Below, one piece after another: positions 33,233-44,185 of a stretch of DNA of 64,000 nucleotides. Both the position numbers and the translations under genes were made by a program. Under the pieces are notes generated by a model. The model worked only from the letters and a program-made list of their open reading frames with translations. It was not told the DNA's origin and ran no database searches. Origin of the DNA: Yponomeuta sedellus (lineage: Eukaryota; Arthropoda; Insecta; Lepidoptera; Yponomeutidae); the NCBI GenBank assembly GCA_934045075.1, contig OW203724.1, forward strand, positions 21,233,721-21,297,720. The letters are read 5' to 3'. Position 1 is the first letter of the stretch. Every line of letters starts with the position of its first letter.

Positions 33233-34004
33233 GTTTTCTGGATTGCAAAATACCAAAGAAACCCAGTGATGGGTTCTCTTCACATTTTTTTTATTTTCAC
33301 TATGCAAAGCAAAACCGGTCTGTAATGCTGGTTCAATCTGCTCATTGTCTAATGAATAGATAGAATTTGATGAAATATTATTATGAGCTGACCTGATATT
33401 TCTGAGCCACGACTTTTTCCCCTTTCCACTTGTACTCTCAGACTTACCTCATAGCACTACTAATACTTCCATGAATTACTAACAAAAGACTGTATTTATC
33501 TAATCTAAGCACGTATAACCCAAGAATATACATCTTTTGAATCGACTTAATGACCGCTCCAAGTTCAACTAAGTGTCGAGCTTTAACTGTAAAAAAATAA
33601 TAAAACCCACCACAAGTACAAAATCTTAAAAAGTCTAGACTTGTTAAATATTCTGAGGTCAAGACACAACAGTTCACTGTTCACCTAGCGGGAGAAATAA
33701 TAATCTACAATAGACAGAATCGCATACCCAATCACACCAACGCAATCCTAGACCAATCACCGGCAACAACACACCAATTCCATCAACCATCCGTCTCCTT
33801 TGAAACGATAAAATTATAAGCACGAGAGATATTTTAATTACGGCAGGCGATGCATGATCTCACTCGCTATTGCACGGGCCTGTGTACGAAACAGGTATCT
33901 GTGATTATGGCATACCGGTAAAATACAGTAGCCAGCCCCCAGAAAACTGGCTCGCATGTCTTCTGCTTGTCGGGATGGACTTGCGTGCAGAAAAGTGCGT
34001 TAGC
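33233..34004. other. Unassigned DNA
   Basis: No gene or repeat was recognised. The ORF at 33444-33677 has no domain. Confidence 0.35.
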
Positions 34005-34107
34005 ATAATGTCATGCGTTGCATCATGAAATGGAGTGCATGATATAACGCATCATGATAGTCCATGATGCGTTACCCCGTTAACGCATAAAGTGTTTTAG
34101 CATAATA

Positions 34108-34363
34108 ACAACAGCGTTCTAGACATGATAGCGGATAGGTTAGACTGTCCCTATATAACTCGCTGCTGCTTCGTCTCCCATGGGATTGGGCAGCACTGAG
34201 AATGATTTATTTTGCAAAATGTATACCTTTAATAACACTCATAAAGTTCAATGTTACCACTAAAATAGAATTTTTAATTGAATTGAATTTACTATTATAC
34301 AATGTACATACATACTAACACAATATGCATGCCATGTATCTAAAATAAAAATATATAATAATA
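34108..34363 (+). repeat. LINE 3' end, second copy
   Basis: It matches 9217-9476 from AACAGCGTTCTAG (last pol codons) to the (TAA)n tail. It is flanked by a 38-bp imperfect direct repeat (34005-34042 and 34364-34401, 34/38), much longer than a usual TSD. Confidence 0.75.
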
Positions 34364-34401
34364 ATAATGTCATGAGTTCCATCATGAAGTGGGGTGCATG
34401 A

Positions 34402-35086
34402 AAGAAGCCTCCCCGACCGAGGTATTCACTGAGAAGGTACGTCTGGCGCACCCTGAGCAACAATCAGCGAGTCTCTGATGCTGATTGGCAAATCCTTTTA
34501 CTAGGATAGTCTACCATCGATACGCTAAGAAGATGATTCGATACACGGCATGAAAATGGAAGGGGGGAGTATGGGCTTAATCGACTCTCGTACTGAGCAC
34601 CTATGTACTTTGCAACGTACCTCAAGTGTTATATCTGAATATGTCTTAATATAATATTTCTTAATTCCTCTTTATATGTTATCTCATTGCGGGTAAGTAC
34701 ACTGAAATTTTTACTTATAATTTTTTTTTACTACTTTATATTTGGTTTATGTAAATCTCTACGTTCAAACTAGAGTTCCTTATCTCTTACTGCCAGTTTC
34801 AGATACAGAAGTCATTCTCTTTCTTTCTAAGAAATCCGAAGATACAAAACTATTTTTAAGTATTTATTTAGTGTGAATAAAGTGCTTTTTCTTATAAGAA
34901 TGCCCTTAAGTGCCCATTTTAAGATGTTTTTCGAAAGTAAACAGCAAGGTGACAGCGTATGTACTTCCACACCACTCCATCACTTGTTGTGACCCCAAAG
35001 TAATAATTAAGATACCCTGTACAAGGATGACCAAGCAAAGTCATTACAAACTTGAAAAAAAAAACAGGATGAGGCCATTTGTACGG
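34402..35086. other. Unassigned DNA
   Basis: 34560-34600 (ATGGGCTTAATCGAC) faintly resembles the SINE-D body. No gene. Confidence 0.3.
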
Positions 35087-35163
35087 TGGCCCCCAGCGGG
35101 GTCTAACCCACGAGCTCCCGCATCGTAATCAGAAATAATACCACTAGACCAACGAGACAGTCT
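35087..35163 (-). repeat. tRNA-like SINE head
   Basis: On the minus strand GTTGGTCTAGTGGTATTATT and GGGTTAGACCCCGCTGGGG give A- and B-box-like blocks. The acceptor stem does not pair, so it is not a tRNA gene. Confidence 0.5.
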
Positions 35164-35196
35164 TGTTATTGGTACCGTAAAGCTGTACAGTCTGTA

Positions 35197-35387
35197 GCTT
35201 TTAGAATATCCCTCGGCTACTATCGGATAGAATCGGATATATTCGTGTAATATAAATAGCGGAACTAATATGACACATAACTTTTCAAAATAGTGAAGAA
35301 AACTTTTATACAGAGCAGGAAGTAGTATTACACTCGTGTGTTTTCGGTAAAAAGCCTACTCTAGAGCCCGAGGCATATACTAAAAGC
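35197..35387 (-). repeat. MITE with TA flanks
   Basis: Inverted ends GCTTTTAGAATATCCCTCGG (from 35197) and CCGAGGCATATACTAAAAGC (to 35387) are flanked by TA. It is 191 bp with no ORF. TA duplication suggests a Tc1/mariner-type helper. The partial sister copy is at 7577-7728. Confidence 0.7.
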
Positions 35388-36328
35388 TAATGACTGGAAA
35401 TCACGTGTGAGCGCGACAGTACTTTGTGTACAGCACCTAGTTATTACGTTTTTGTACCACAGAGTCGCCGAGACACGTGGTGCGACGAAATTACGGTAAT
35501 CTCAGGCTGTCCCGAACGTTTTTTGGGGTTCCTCCGCGCTCACCAAGGACTCTGCCAAGGTTTTAAATCTACATAAATTGTGAAATATTCCAAGTTTTAG
35601 TAGCTAATCAAAAAATCAGAAATCATAAATTTATTTCAACGCAAAGAATTACATTCTGTTTGATAAATGTCAATTTACAATGTAATTGTTATTGCTGTCT
35701 TCGGATTGAACTGTAACTTAATAAAAATTGACCAGAAAAACAATACATAGTCATGAAAACTCTTTTCTTCTAGCACTGGCAAAACGCCGATTGCACGGTT
35801 TGATACATCTGTAAGGTTTCCGGTTCATAGCGGCTGATCATGACTGTTGACTGAAGACTTTGTGTTTTAGTTGCATACATTTGTAAATGTTTAGTACGAA
35901 TACTACTCGCTACAATCGACGGAAAACATCGTAAGGAAACCAGAGTATCTTAGGTTTTTACATAACTCACCACGTTTGCTACATACGATGGCCTAAATAT
36001 GAAGCTAGGTGCGGAAAGAAATTGCCGCTAAAATAACAGAACCCACTCCTACCAACTGTATATCCTCATGATGTCGTCTAGGCTAGTCTTTTTCATCAAT
36101 CAACGTAATTACAAGTTCGCATTCATTACTGAGCGCTCTAGTTGCTCGTGAGTTGTCCCATCAGAGACACGAACGCTCACACTATTTGTACAATAAGGGT
36201 GAGGGTATAGGCATATGCGACAACTGCATGGTTACCACGACGCGTACGATGCGAATAACGCGTTTTGTACGTAAAAAATCGCGACTTTGCAGTGCATCAA
36301 CTGTCAAATTCTGATATTTTAGCATCAC
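35388..36328. other. Mostly unassigned; SINE-D remnant
   Basis: 35890-35990 keeps GGAAAACATCGTAAGGAAAC and a following TCTTAGGTTTTTACATA, which is SINE-D order. No gene. Confidence 0.35.
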
Positions 36329-36338
36329 AAACGGTAGG

Positions 36339-36461
36339 CACTGGCACGGATAGCCAGAGGTCACGGGTTCGAATCCCGGCATGGGTGGAATTTTTAGGCT
36401 CTAAATAGGTTTTTAAAATTGTCCTTAGCACGGGTTAGTGCATTAAAAATAAAAATAGTAT
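36339..36461 (+). repeat. SINE-B, 5' truncated in the tRNA head, with TSD
   Basis: AAACGGTAGG at 36329-36338 and 36462-36471. The copy starts at the anticodon stem (CACTGGCACGG) and ends AAAAATAAAAATAGTAT, fixing the longer 3' end of the family. Confidence 0.85.
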
Positions 36462-36713
36462 AAACGGTAGGTGTTATAAAAGTACAATTTGTGTTTTATT
36501 ATGAGAATTCGATGTAGATTCTACAATCAATTGCTTAAAGGCAGACCGCAGTAGTCAAATGGTACATTTAGAAGCTGATTTAACAAAATTTGGGGTCATA
36601 AAGACCCAATAACTTATCGTCTTCTTTTTATGAGATAAATCTAGATTTATGAAAATTATTAAGAAAGGGAGAAAGTGGAAGGAATGAATTGATTTAAGAA
36701 ATGACGTGCCTCC

Positions 36714-36812
36714 TACAAAGCCTATGTCCAGCAGTGGACGAGTCATTGATTGATTGTGCCTTCGGTGAGACCTGTGTTCATCAGTGGAGAAGTTTGGGAT
36801 GATTGGTTGATT
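36714..36812 (+). repeat. Two RTE-type tails in tandem
   Basis: AAAGCCTATGTCCAGCAGTGG with TGATTGATTG is followed by GGTGAGACCTGTGTTCATCA with TTGATTGA. Both are variants of the coding tail plus microsatellite seen on the RTE copies. Confidence 0.5.
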
Positions 36813-37555
36813 GAGATTATAAAGGAGAATTTATGAATCGTTGGGTTCCTTGATTTTTCCTACACGCAAAATCGCCACCGCCCCCGCTTGAGCTCATGAA
36901 AGGATCCTCGGCTTAGGTGCTATGTATTTAAATTTTTAGACACATTTATTCTCGGACCTCGCGTGCCATTAGCTTTCCACAATCAGAGACTGGCGAACGG
37001 TATGCATATAATTATGTCTATTACAGAATAAGTCCAAATTAACCGACGTAAAAACGCTTTTAGGGAAAATGGTGTAGGTAAGTGTTTTTGGATGATTTTT
37101 GTAATTATTTTAATAGGTTCACGCCCATATTTTTAAGGGATAAATAGATGAAAAACGTAACATAAACTCACGCCTGTATCTCAGAGTAGTAGGCAGAGTC
37201 CAGGGACTGCCACATCCTGACAGATCACCTTCGCTTCATGCACGCACGAAGGTTACAGGTACTTTTAACTTGGCATTTACTAATAAATCCCTATTTGGTC
37301 GAAGTATATCTAAATGCGACGACCCTTGCCCTTACATTCACACAACATTTTCGTTTCGAAAAAAATTCTTCCTACATCCTCTCCACACCCACCGACTGTA
37401 AATAACTTAGTTCGTTTAATGTGTTGTTTATCTTCTTGTATTCAATACGTTTTCATCGTTGACTTACCTACATCTTAGAGACATATGTACGTAAATAACC
37501 GACAGCAAAGGCCAATTTATACATATTACAGAACAAATGTCCGTTACTTTAGAAC
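36813..37555. other. Mostly unassigned; dispersed repeat at 37160-37260
   Basis: AACTCACGCCTGTATCTCAG and GTAGGCAGAGTCCAGGG match the repeat at 8190-8260. No gene. Confidence 0.35.
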
Positions 37556-37559
37556 AGTC

Positions 37560-37640
37560 ATTGACACATGCAAGGATTTGAACCTACGATCTCCTGATTG
37601 AAAAGCCGGTGAGCTGCCGCTTCTGTTCCACCGCCATTAA
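37560..37640 (-). repeat. SINE head, tRNA-like
   Basis: On the minus strand it has a GGTGGAACAGAAGCGGCAGC-type head and B box ATCGTAGGTTCAAATCC, as in SINE-D. Confidence 0.45.
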
Positions 37641-37692
37641 CGTATTAAACATAATTTGAGATAAACATATAAGTTTTCAATGGTATTATGAT

Positions 37693-37901
37693 TATACTAT
37701 TTTTATTTTTAATGCACTAACCCGTGCTAAGGACAATTTTAAAAACCTATTTAGAGCCTAAAAATTCCACCCATGCCGGGATTAGAACCCGCGACCTCTG
37801 GCTATCCGTGCCAGCGCTCTTTCCAACTGAGCTAATGGGCGACTCACCGGCATCAGTGAAATTTCGAACCACTTTACACTATTCTCTGTATTATGTACAG
37901 A
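37693..37901 (-). repeat. SINE-B with TSD
   Basis: GTATTATGAT at 37683-37692 and 37902-37911. In element orientation it begins within the block upstream of the tRNA-like head and ends AAAAATAAAAATAGTATA. So sequence 5' of the promoter is carried along. Confidence 0.85.
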
Positions 37902-37951
37902 GTATTATGATGAGTCAGAACTTTTTCGCCCCAATGGCCATCACTAAGTCC

Positions 37952-38080
37952 GACGACCTGGTTACGTTGGCAAGGTCTGGATGTGGGCGGCACAAGACCG
38001 TGAAGCTTGTAAAACTATGAGGGAAGCCTATGTCCTGCATTGGACGTCAAATGGCTGATTGATAATGATAATGATGATGA
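37952..38080 (+). pseudogene. RTE-type LINE pol C-terminus and tail (variant B)
   Basis: From 37984 the frame gives 24 residues (WAAQDREACKTMREAYVLHW then TSNG) to TGA 38056-38058, followed by TGATTGATAATGATAATGAT. The preceding codons (DDLVTLARSGC from 37952) are in another frame, so there is a frameshift. The sequence fits the conserved end of RTE-clade pol. RTE elements have almost no 3' UTR, so the coding end serves as the 3' recognition region. Confidence 0.65.
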
Positions 38081-38860
38081 TATGTTTATCCCTTCGTTTA
38101 TTTATCCAGTGACTTGGCGCAAGTCGCCCTAAGCTCCCTTCTCATCTGAAGACCTATCCTACACTTAATAGATCGAGAAATTGCTACCCCGCCAGACCAA
38201 CCCGCTCCTGTCACGTAGCTCCATAATGATCCGGCGCAGTAAAATGATCCCCGCGAGTAATTACAGTCCGGACGCAATATTCCGAGTCATCAGGCTTGGT
38301 CGCAGTCAATCAGGGCTTGTCCACTCCTCTAAGGCGGCCAAGGATTCCATGTAAGCTAGCAACGTTCAATTTCACCTGCAAATTTCTGGCAGGGCACCTG
38401 TTAATGACACGACGATTCCGAGATTTATTTAGACTTAAGAAGGATAATCCAAAGTGTACAATTTCATCGAAAAGGACACGTCTCATTGTACATATGTATA
38501 TTTTATACCAACGTCACGTTATATAATTGGTGGCCTTATCGCTTAGACAGAGAGATATTTTCAGGAGAACCTTGGAATGGAGAACTTTGAATGGCAGGGA
38601 GAATAATATTGTCGGTATGTAATATATCTGACTAGCAAGGAGCAAAAGACTGTAAGAATATAAGCATTTATAATTACATAATATCATATAATATATTTTT
38701 TTTTATTTATTTATTTAAGGCACATAAGTGTACACAGTTAAATTAAACAAATCAAAATCTCAAAAACCTGGGAGGTTTATGCGTGATTTCCGGAGTGCAC
38801 TCTATACAATACACAACAGTTTATATTATATAATATGGTAATAAACATTAAGTTCATTAA
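38081..38860. other. Mostly unassigned; possible LINE RNase H piece
   Basis: 38356-38470 encodes CKFLAGHLLMTRRFRDLFRL then KKDNPKC, which resembles the end of the RNase H region in Jockey/R1-type LINEs (L-GH spacing, then P-C). Frame context is poor. The rest is unassigned. Confidence 0.25.
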
Positions 38861-38910
38861 CTTAATCCCGGATTCACTTACTTGCTTAAGTAAGTGAATC
38901 CGGAATCAAG
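38861..38910. repeat. 50-bp palindrome
   Basis: CCGGATTCACTTACTT (left arm 38861-38883) is inverted at 38888-38910 around GCTT. The core CCGGATTYACTTAC is shared with the ends of the MITE at 40451-40625, suggesting a collapsed relative. Confidence 0.6.
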
Positions 38911-38962
38911 CTGATAATATGTGGTGCTTAAGAAGGTAAGTTCGAGCGTTAGTTAGATACAG

Positions 38963-39006
38963 AAGCAGGAAGAGACCCGTGCCCCAGCAGTGGGGACATA
39001 CAAGGG
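38963..39006 (+). repeat. SINE-F tail only
   Basis: GCAGGAAGAGACCCGTGCCC and AGCAGTGGGGACATACAAGG. Confidence 0.65.
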
Positions 39007-39042
39007 TATAGTATAATATACACATATTTTTTATGTAGCCTA

Positions 39043-39130
39043 TAAACGTCTCACTGCAGGGCACAGGCCTTCACTTGGATAGAAAGTACGGGCTTAATTA
39101 CGACACGTGCCCACCGGGGATTGGCAATTT
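39043..39130 (-). repeat. SINE-D 3' part
   Basis: Reverse tail GCCTATAAACGTCTCACTGC then GGGCTTAATTACGACACGTG, matching the SINE-D 3' region. Confidence 0.55.
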
Positions 39131-39175
39131 CAAGCGCTTACATAAGAACAGCGTTCTTGCAACTACAAATTATGT

Positions 39176-39535
39176 TATCAACCCTTGTATGTCCCCACTG
39201 CTGGGGCACGGGTCTCTTCCTGCATCGTAGGAAGGTTAGGCCATACTCCACCACGGGGGCCAAGACCGGGTTGGTGGAGGATTGTAAGACAGTGGCGGGC
39301 CTTACTGTCAGAAGTTATCAAGCCGCCCATAAGGCCTCTGACATGGCTTAACGACTGCCATTATATGACAGCCGGCACCAACGGCTTAACGTGCCTTGCG
39401 AAGCACGGAAGCGCTCGGAAAAATGCCACTAGCGGTAGTCACAGGACGCTCACCCATCCTGTACCTGACCGCGCCTGTTGTTGCTTAACCAAGTGATTGA
39501 TTCCAATCACTCGGTTCGCCTAGGCCACGAGCGCT
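39176..39535 (-). repeat. SINE-F full-length copy
   Basis: It runs from the LINE-like tail (ACCCTTGTATGTCCCCACTG) to the 5' end (CCACGAGCGCTTC on the plus strand). The 5S-like promoter block is at 39433-39492: in element orientation GGTTAAGCAACAACAGGCGC, GGTCAGGTAC, GGATGGGTGAGCG, GTGACTACC. This lines up with the A box, intermediate element and C box of 5S rRNA genes. Confidence 0.85.
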
Positions 39536-39576
39536 TCTCCAATCATAAATTATAATAAACATAAATACCTACAAGA

Positions 39577-39829
39577 TCCTTACTAATATTATAAACGCAA
39601 AAATTTGTAAGTATGGATGGGTGGATGTTTGTTACTCTTTCACGTAAAAACTATTGAATGGATTTTAATGAAACTTTACAATTATATAGCTTATACATCA
39701 GAATAACACACAAGCTACAATTTATAAAGATATTGTGTGAATTCTCCAAAATATGACGATAAGTGTCAAGTAAGTAGGAAAAAATCTACCTCATAGTTCT
39801 GAGCAAGTGAAGTCGCGGGCAACAGCTAA
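39577..39829 (+). mobile_element. Non-autonomous Helitron-like element
   Basis: It starts TCCTTACTAATATTATAAAC and ends GCAACAGCTAA after a GC-rich AAGTCGCGGG. It lies between A (39576) and T (39830). The start is shared with 11533-11445 on the minus strand. There is no ORF. The inner part (GTTACTCTTTCACG) recurs at about 62430. Confidence 0.6.
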
Positions 39830-40448
39830 TGCGTTATAATTATGAGCAATAGTTTTACCCTTCAAGCAGTGAAGTAGTGGGATTTCGCCAAGGCGTTAAT
39901 TCACGGACTTTGCGTTTCTCACTTCCACAAGCAAGTCATTTCATTAATGGGCGCCCTAAACCGAAGAAAACATTTTTCTCGGTACGTTTTTTTGGTAAAC
40001 GCGATCTGAAACATTTTAATTATGAAAACTGTGTCGGCTCCCTATGGTAGATCTTCCTTAATCTTTGACCACGGCCATTCATCTTGACGACTCTGTGATT
40101 TAATTGGAGCTACCTCCAGGACTATAAGTGACGCAGTTTTTACCCCTTGATTGAAGTTTATAGCGCGGTGAGGAATGCATAGAAGGTATTAATTTATGGA
40201 TGTGCACTAACGTAAATGAATGTGCACTACGGGGTATTCATTCTTAAGTATAAAAACGACAGTCGTATGAACCTGGTCTAAGTAGTAACCAGTAGGCCGA
40301 ATGATGCGCTTTTATCACTTCTGGATAATTATGGTCTAGTTATTTATCTTACACAGAGCAATCTACTGTCGAAAGGTGCAGATATAGATAGACAGATAAA
40401 TAGATAGATAGATTTTTGAACAAAAACGTTCGTAAGCACAACACATTG
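39830..40448. other. Unassigned DNA
   Basis: A GATA-type microsatellite with variants lies at 40383-40413. No gene was recognised. Confidence 0.4.
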
Positions 40449-40450
40449 TA

Positions 40451-40625
40451 GACTTTTAGTCCGGATTTACTTACGGGTGTTGTTATATCGGAAAAGTCCG
40501 ACCAGGTTTCGCTCCGATTCGCAGAGCTTAATCATGGTGAGCAGAGACGGAGCTCGCGTCGTCGGTTGCTTGTCTCGGACTTTTTCGATATAACAACACC
40601 CGTAAGTAAATCCGGACTAAAAGTC
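40451..40625. repeat. MITE with long inverted ends and TA flanks
   Basis: Arms of about 50 bp (40451-40501 and 40575-40625) begin GACTTTTAGTCCGGATTTAC and match almost perfectly. TA flanks both sides (40449-40450, 40626-40627). The centre is GC-rich (GTTTCGCTCCGATTCGCAG). It splits a Jockey-type LINE tail (AGATAGAT before; AGATGGAATATTCTTTATTG after). Confidence 0.75.
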
Positions 40626-40628
40626 TAG

Positions 40629-40700
40629 ATAGATGGAATATTCTTTATTGTACACAGAAATTATAGTAACAGAAATTATATCTTGTACTGACGAGGATCT
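40629..40700 (-). repeat. LINE 3' end piece
   Basis: On the minus strand TGTACAATAAAGAATATTCC precedes TATC-type repeats. Same terminal block as at 61190 and 54690. Confidence 0.5.
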
Positions 40701-40860
40701 TTACGTAATATTATTCATTTATTTTAATTTGTATTGCACTAATCACATGAATAAATTTACAAGGGCGCGCTTAATGCCAGAAGCATTCTCTTCCAGCAAA
40801 CCTTTGGTGGTGAAGAGACTGGCAAATGGCAAAGGCAATATTACATGTTTATATCTAACT

Positions 40861-41160
40861 GGTGGTGGTAGCGGAGAAGCATAACGCCGGTTTCTCGTTC
40901 TGGAGGTTGTGGGTTCAAATTCCGGCGTCTACGTGTATGAATTTGTTTTCTCTGCTACATACATTTTTGAAGTTATAGAGCAATATAACTCGATAACGGC
41001 AAAGGAAATCATTGTGGGGAAACGTAAGTATCTTAGGTGTTTACATTCCTCAGCGGTTGAAATCGCCTATCCGCGGTGGGCACGCGTGGTGATTAAGCCC
41101 ATACTTTCTCTAGGAGTGAAAGCCTATGCCCTACAATGGGACTACTATAGGCTGCATTAT
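40861..41160 (+). repeat. SINE-D, fullest copy
   Basis: tRNA-like head (GGTGGTGGTAGCGGAGAAGC, B box GGGTTCAAATTCC), then a body (GGGGAAACGTAAGTATCTTA, GCGGTGGGCACGCG, TTAAGCCCATACT), then a tail (AAAGCCTATGCCCTACAATG) whose frame reads KAYALQWDYYRL. That tail resembles RTE pol ends. Confidence 0.7.
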
Positions 41161-41234
41161 TAATGTAATAGTAATGCAGTCTTTATACATATTTATGTAA
41201 TAATGGAGCCTGTATATACAGCTGAATTGAAGCT

Positions 41235-41737
41235 CTAAAATATAGCAGGCTGTGATCTCTGGGGTGTTTTACTTAGCGCGATTGCAATGACTCGGTTTCG
41301 GGTGTGAGATGTCTGAAAGAGAGTCAACTCTTTCAACCCGAAAAAAGAAGAGTCTATTCCAGTTCCTATCTGGAATCCACGTAGGTCACTCAGTCCTTTC
41401 AATATTTCTTCCATTCCGTTCCATTCATACCTAAAACATTTACTCTCACACACTCCGCAGAGGTTCAATTGGGACAAATTAAAGTAGAGGTCACGTGGCG
41501 GTGGCAGAGGAACTAAACTTTTGTTGTTCAATAAATTTGGTGATCCAATCTACTCCAATCCCTCAGCTCATATTAGTACACTCCTGAAAATGTAAGTGCG
41601 CCCTTCTTTGTATCCTGAACCATCCTGAAGGTAAGTCATCAAATAAATAATGGCGACTTGTATCAAGTCACTGGATAAGTAAGTAAAAAGATAAGTACTT
41701 ATTGATGGATAAACTAATGCGAAAAACTGCAGGCAGA
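41235..41737. other. Unassigned; ORF without known domain
   Basis: Minus-strand ORF 41531-41235 (98 codons, MNNKSLVPLPPPRDLYFNLS...) has no recognised family or clear splice sites. It could be a mobile-element or exon fragment. Confidence 0.2.
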
Positions 41738-41832
41738 TACTGGGTGCGGCAAGCTGAAGACAGGACGCTATGGCGCTCATTAGGGGAGGGCTTTGTCCAG
41801 CAGTGGACTAATATAGCCTGATGATGATGAAA
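41738..41832 (+). pseudogene. RTE-type LINE pol C-terminus and tail (variant A)
   Basis: The frame from 41738 encodes 27 residues (YWVRQAEDRTLWRSLGEGFV then QQWTNIA) to TGA 41819-41821, followed directly by TGATGATGA. This intact coding end is the reference for the SINE-E tail. Confidence 0.75.
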
Positions 41833-42991
41833 CGGATAAAAAGGTTATAGATTGATAGTGTTGCCAGTCATACAGTTTATATATAACTAGCTCTCCAAAT
41901 TTCATGGTGCAAAACGTTTTTAGACCTATTCGCTAGATAGAACTTACCCCTGGAAAAATAAATACAGCTGGCAGATTCCCGACCAGTTTCAGAGTAACAA
42001 TACGTGTCAGTGTGAGTACAGCACAGAAGGAGATATTTCAGCACCAAGTCGAAATTACACACACCATCAGACCCCACATCACCTCCTCATACATACAAAT
42101 CGTTGTTTTATTCATAAACAACGAGACACACAATTTCGGGTGCATTATGGTAATGACGTAATAATGCGCTGGCCATCAGATTTTTTGTGGACCGTCAAAT
42201 TAGTTTTCTTAGAAGAAAAAATGCCATTATGTTACCCAAAAGTAATCCTCTGGCACGGGGTCCAAATTACGAACAAGGTACTGAATTAAGTGACCAGTCG
42301 TCGAAGTCTTGTTTAAAGACCTACCTAAGTGATTTTCAACCAGAAATCATTACTACCATATATATTTTTTGCTGTAGCGATTGGAGTCGATCGGTGCAAA
42401 AAAACGTCCGAATGATTCCTTTGAGAAACTGGAACTCTATATTAATATATAGGGTAAATTATTTATGTAGCGAGTAAATTTATATTAATATGTTATATGA
42501 GATAATCTTTTCATACAGAATTAATAACGACTTAACTACAAAGCTTAAATAAAAATTCAACAATTTATTTAAAGTAGTAGAGAAACTGTGTCTTATTTAT
42601 TACAAATAGAATACAATTACCAAAATCTTTATTTCTCTACTTTCTTTACTTAACATAATGTTAGAAGGTAAACTAGATGTCCTTTTCAAAATCTAAATCA
42701 TTTTGAAGAAAAATTTACAATAGTTATAATTATAACCCCAAACTTAGTCTTTTCAAAGTCTTTAATTAACAGACATCTTTGTCAACTAAATAATCTATTA
42801 TGTTATAGTAGTCTTTGGCACAAAGTGTGCTTTGAACATTTTTTTAATCGCGTTTCTGGCAAGCCTATTTTATCTTCAGCGATCTTATTGTGGAAATGTG
42901 TACATGCCTCATAAAAGATAACCTAATTTGCCAGCCTAAGTCTTAGAAACGAAAAGCCTAAATCTTGGGAACGAAACTATGTATATTTCTA
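41833..42991. other. AT-rich unassigned DNA
   Basis: ORFs at 41877-42077 and 42187-42477 carry no recognised domain. No repeat was identified. Confidence 0.35.
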
Positions 42992-43129
42992 CCCCCTTAT
43001 TCATAATAGCCTGCTAACTTAAAGCATTGCTAATTCTCGCTCTGTCTTGTTCTATTGACCTAAGTCAGAATGAAAAAGAACACTCTTTAGCAGCTGTTTT
43101 AAGTTAGCGGACCATTATGCATAAGGGGG
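42992..43129. repeat. MITE with CTA flanks
   Basis: Ends CCCCCTTATTCATAATAGCC and the inverted GGACCATTATGCATAAGGGG+G extend about 33 bp each (GCTAACTTAAA shared). CTA flanks both sides (42989-42991, 43130-43132). A 3-bp duplication is compatible with PIF/Harbinger. It has no ORF. Confidence 0.65.
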
Positions 43130-43230
43130 CTAGTATTTACATTGTGCTGGCTACCAACAGTTTTAAAGTTACATAATTTTTTCTCTTTAACATAATATTT
43201 TCATATGATGATATGATATTGATATTAACC

Positions 43231-43500
43231 CTTTATAATTGCTGGGGCATGGATCACCTCCTGCATTGCAGGAAGGTTAGGCGCTACTCCACCACAGGGA
43301 CCAAGTCCAGGTTGGTGGAGGATTTTAAGACAGTGGCGAGCCTTACTGTCAGAAGTTATCAAGTCAACCATAAGGCCTCTGGCATGACTTAACGACAGCC
43401 ATTACATGACAGCCGACACCAACAGCTCAACGTGCCTTGCGAAGCACGGAAAAATGTCACTAGCGGTAGTCACGGGACGATCACCCATCTGACACCTGAT
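43231..43500 (-). repeat. SINE-F, 5' end missing
   Basis: Reverse copy from the GCTGGGGCATGGATCACC tail to the C-box part (CACGGGACGATCACCCATC). The 5'-most head is gone. Confidence 0.75.
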
Positions 43501-44185
43501 TTATTTTCATAGATATACTAAATCGCAACTGTCAGTATGCAATTTTTTTAAAGACATCTTTTAACGTATCTCTACTACCTAGCTAATTAATGAATCTGAT
43601 CTCTCTCTTTTGCAAGACAAAGATAGTCTCATTGTCTGCTACCCGACCTCACAGTAGAAACCAGAGTTAGAACTAAGGCAATGTGATCCTGGAAGATATA
43701 AAATCTTTAAGAACCTACTTATCTAGGCCATAAAAGACTGTTGCCAGCAAGGCGTCATAAACAGGTTTTGCTCTATAAGAAAAGAAATAAACTAATATTA
43801 ATTTTCTTTACATGTTTTTAAGATGATCTACTCTGTGTAAGCGTACTAAGATCATGATAACGCGGTTTAAATAACTATGTGGTCATATTCGCAGTAAATC
43901 TCAGATCTAACAATTGTGTTAACTATACACCACATATTGCATCTGAGTGTTTTCCGACACTCAAATTTACACGGAGTGATCCGAGTCGCTCGGATTTGGA
44001 GCGTTTCATACAAGTCACTCGGTGACCATGAAAGCCTGAACCTGTTACTCGGACCATGAAGTCTGGTGTTACGATTGTTTTCATATTTATATCGCGATTG
44101 TTTATTATATAAACTAAATTATCTTAATTCTCAATTAGACCCGTTAAATGTACAACTATGTATGATTATATTCTTCTTTTTTTTG
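43501..44185. other. Unassigned DNA
   Basis: No gene or repeat was recognised. Confidence 0.35.

Noticed and set aside
39433..39492. 5S rRNA gene
   Set aside because: Only the internal promoter part matches; the 5' and 3' thirds of 5S are missing and a SINE body follows.
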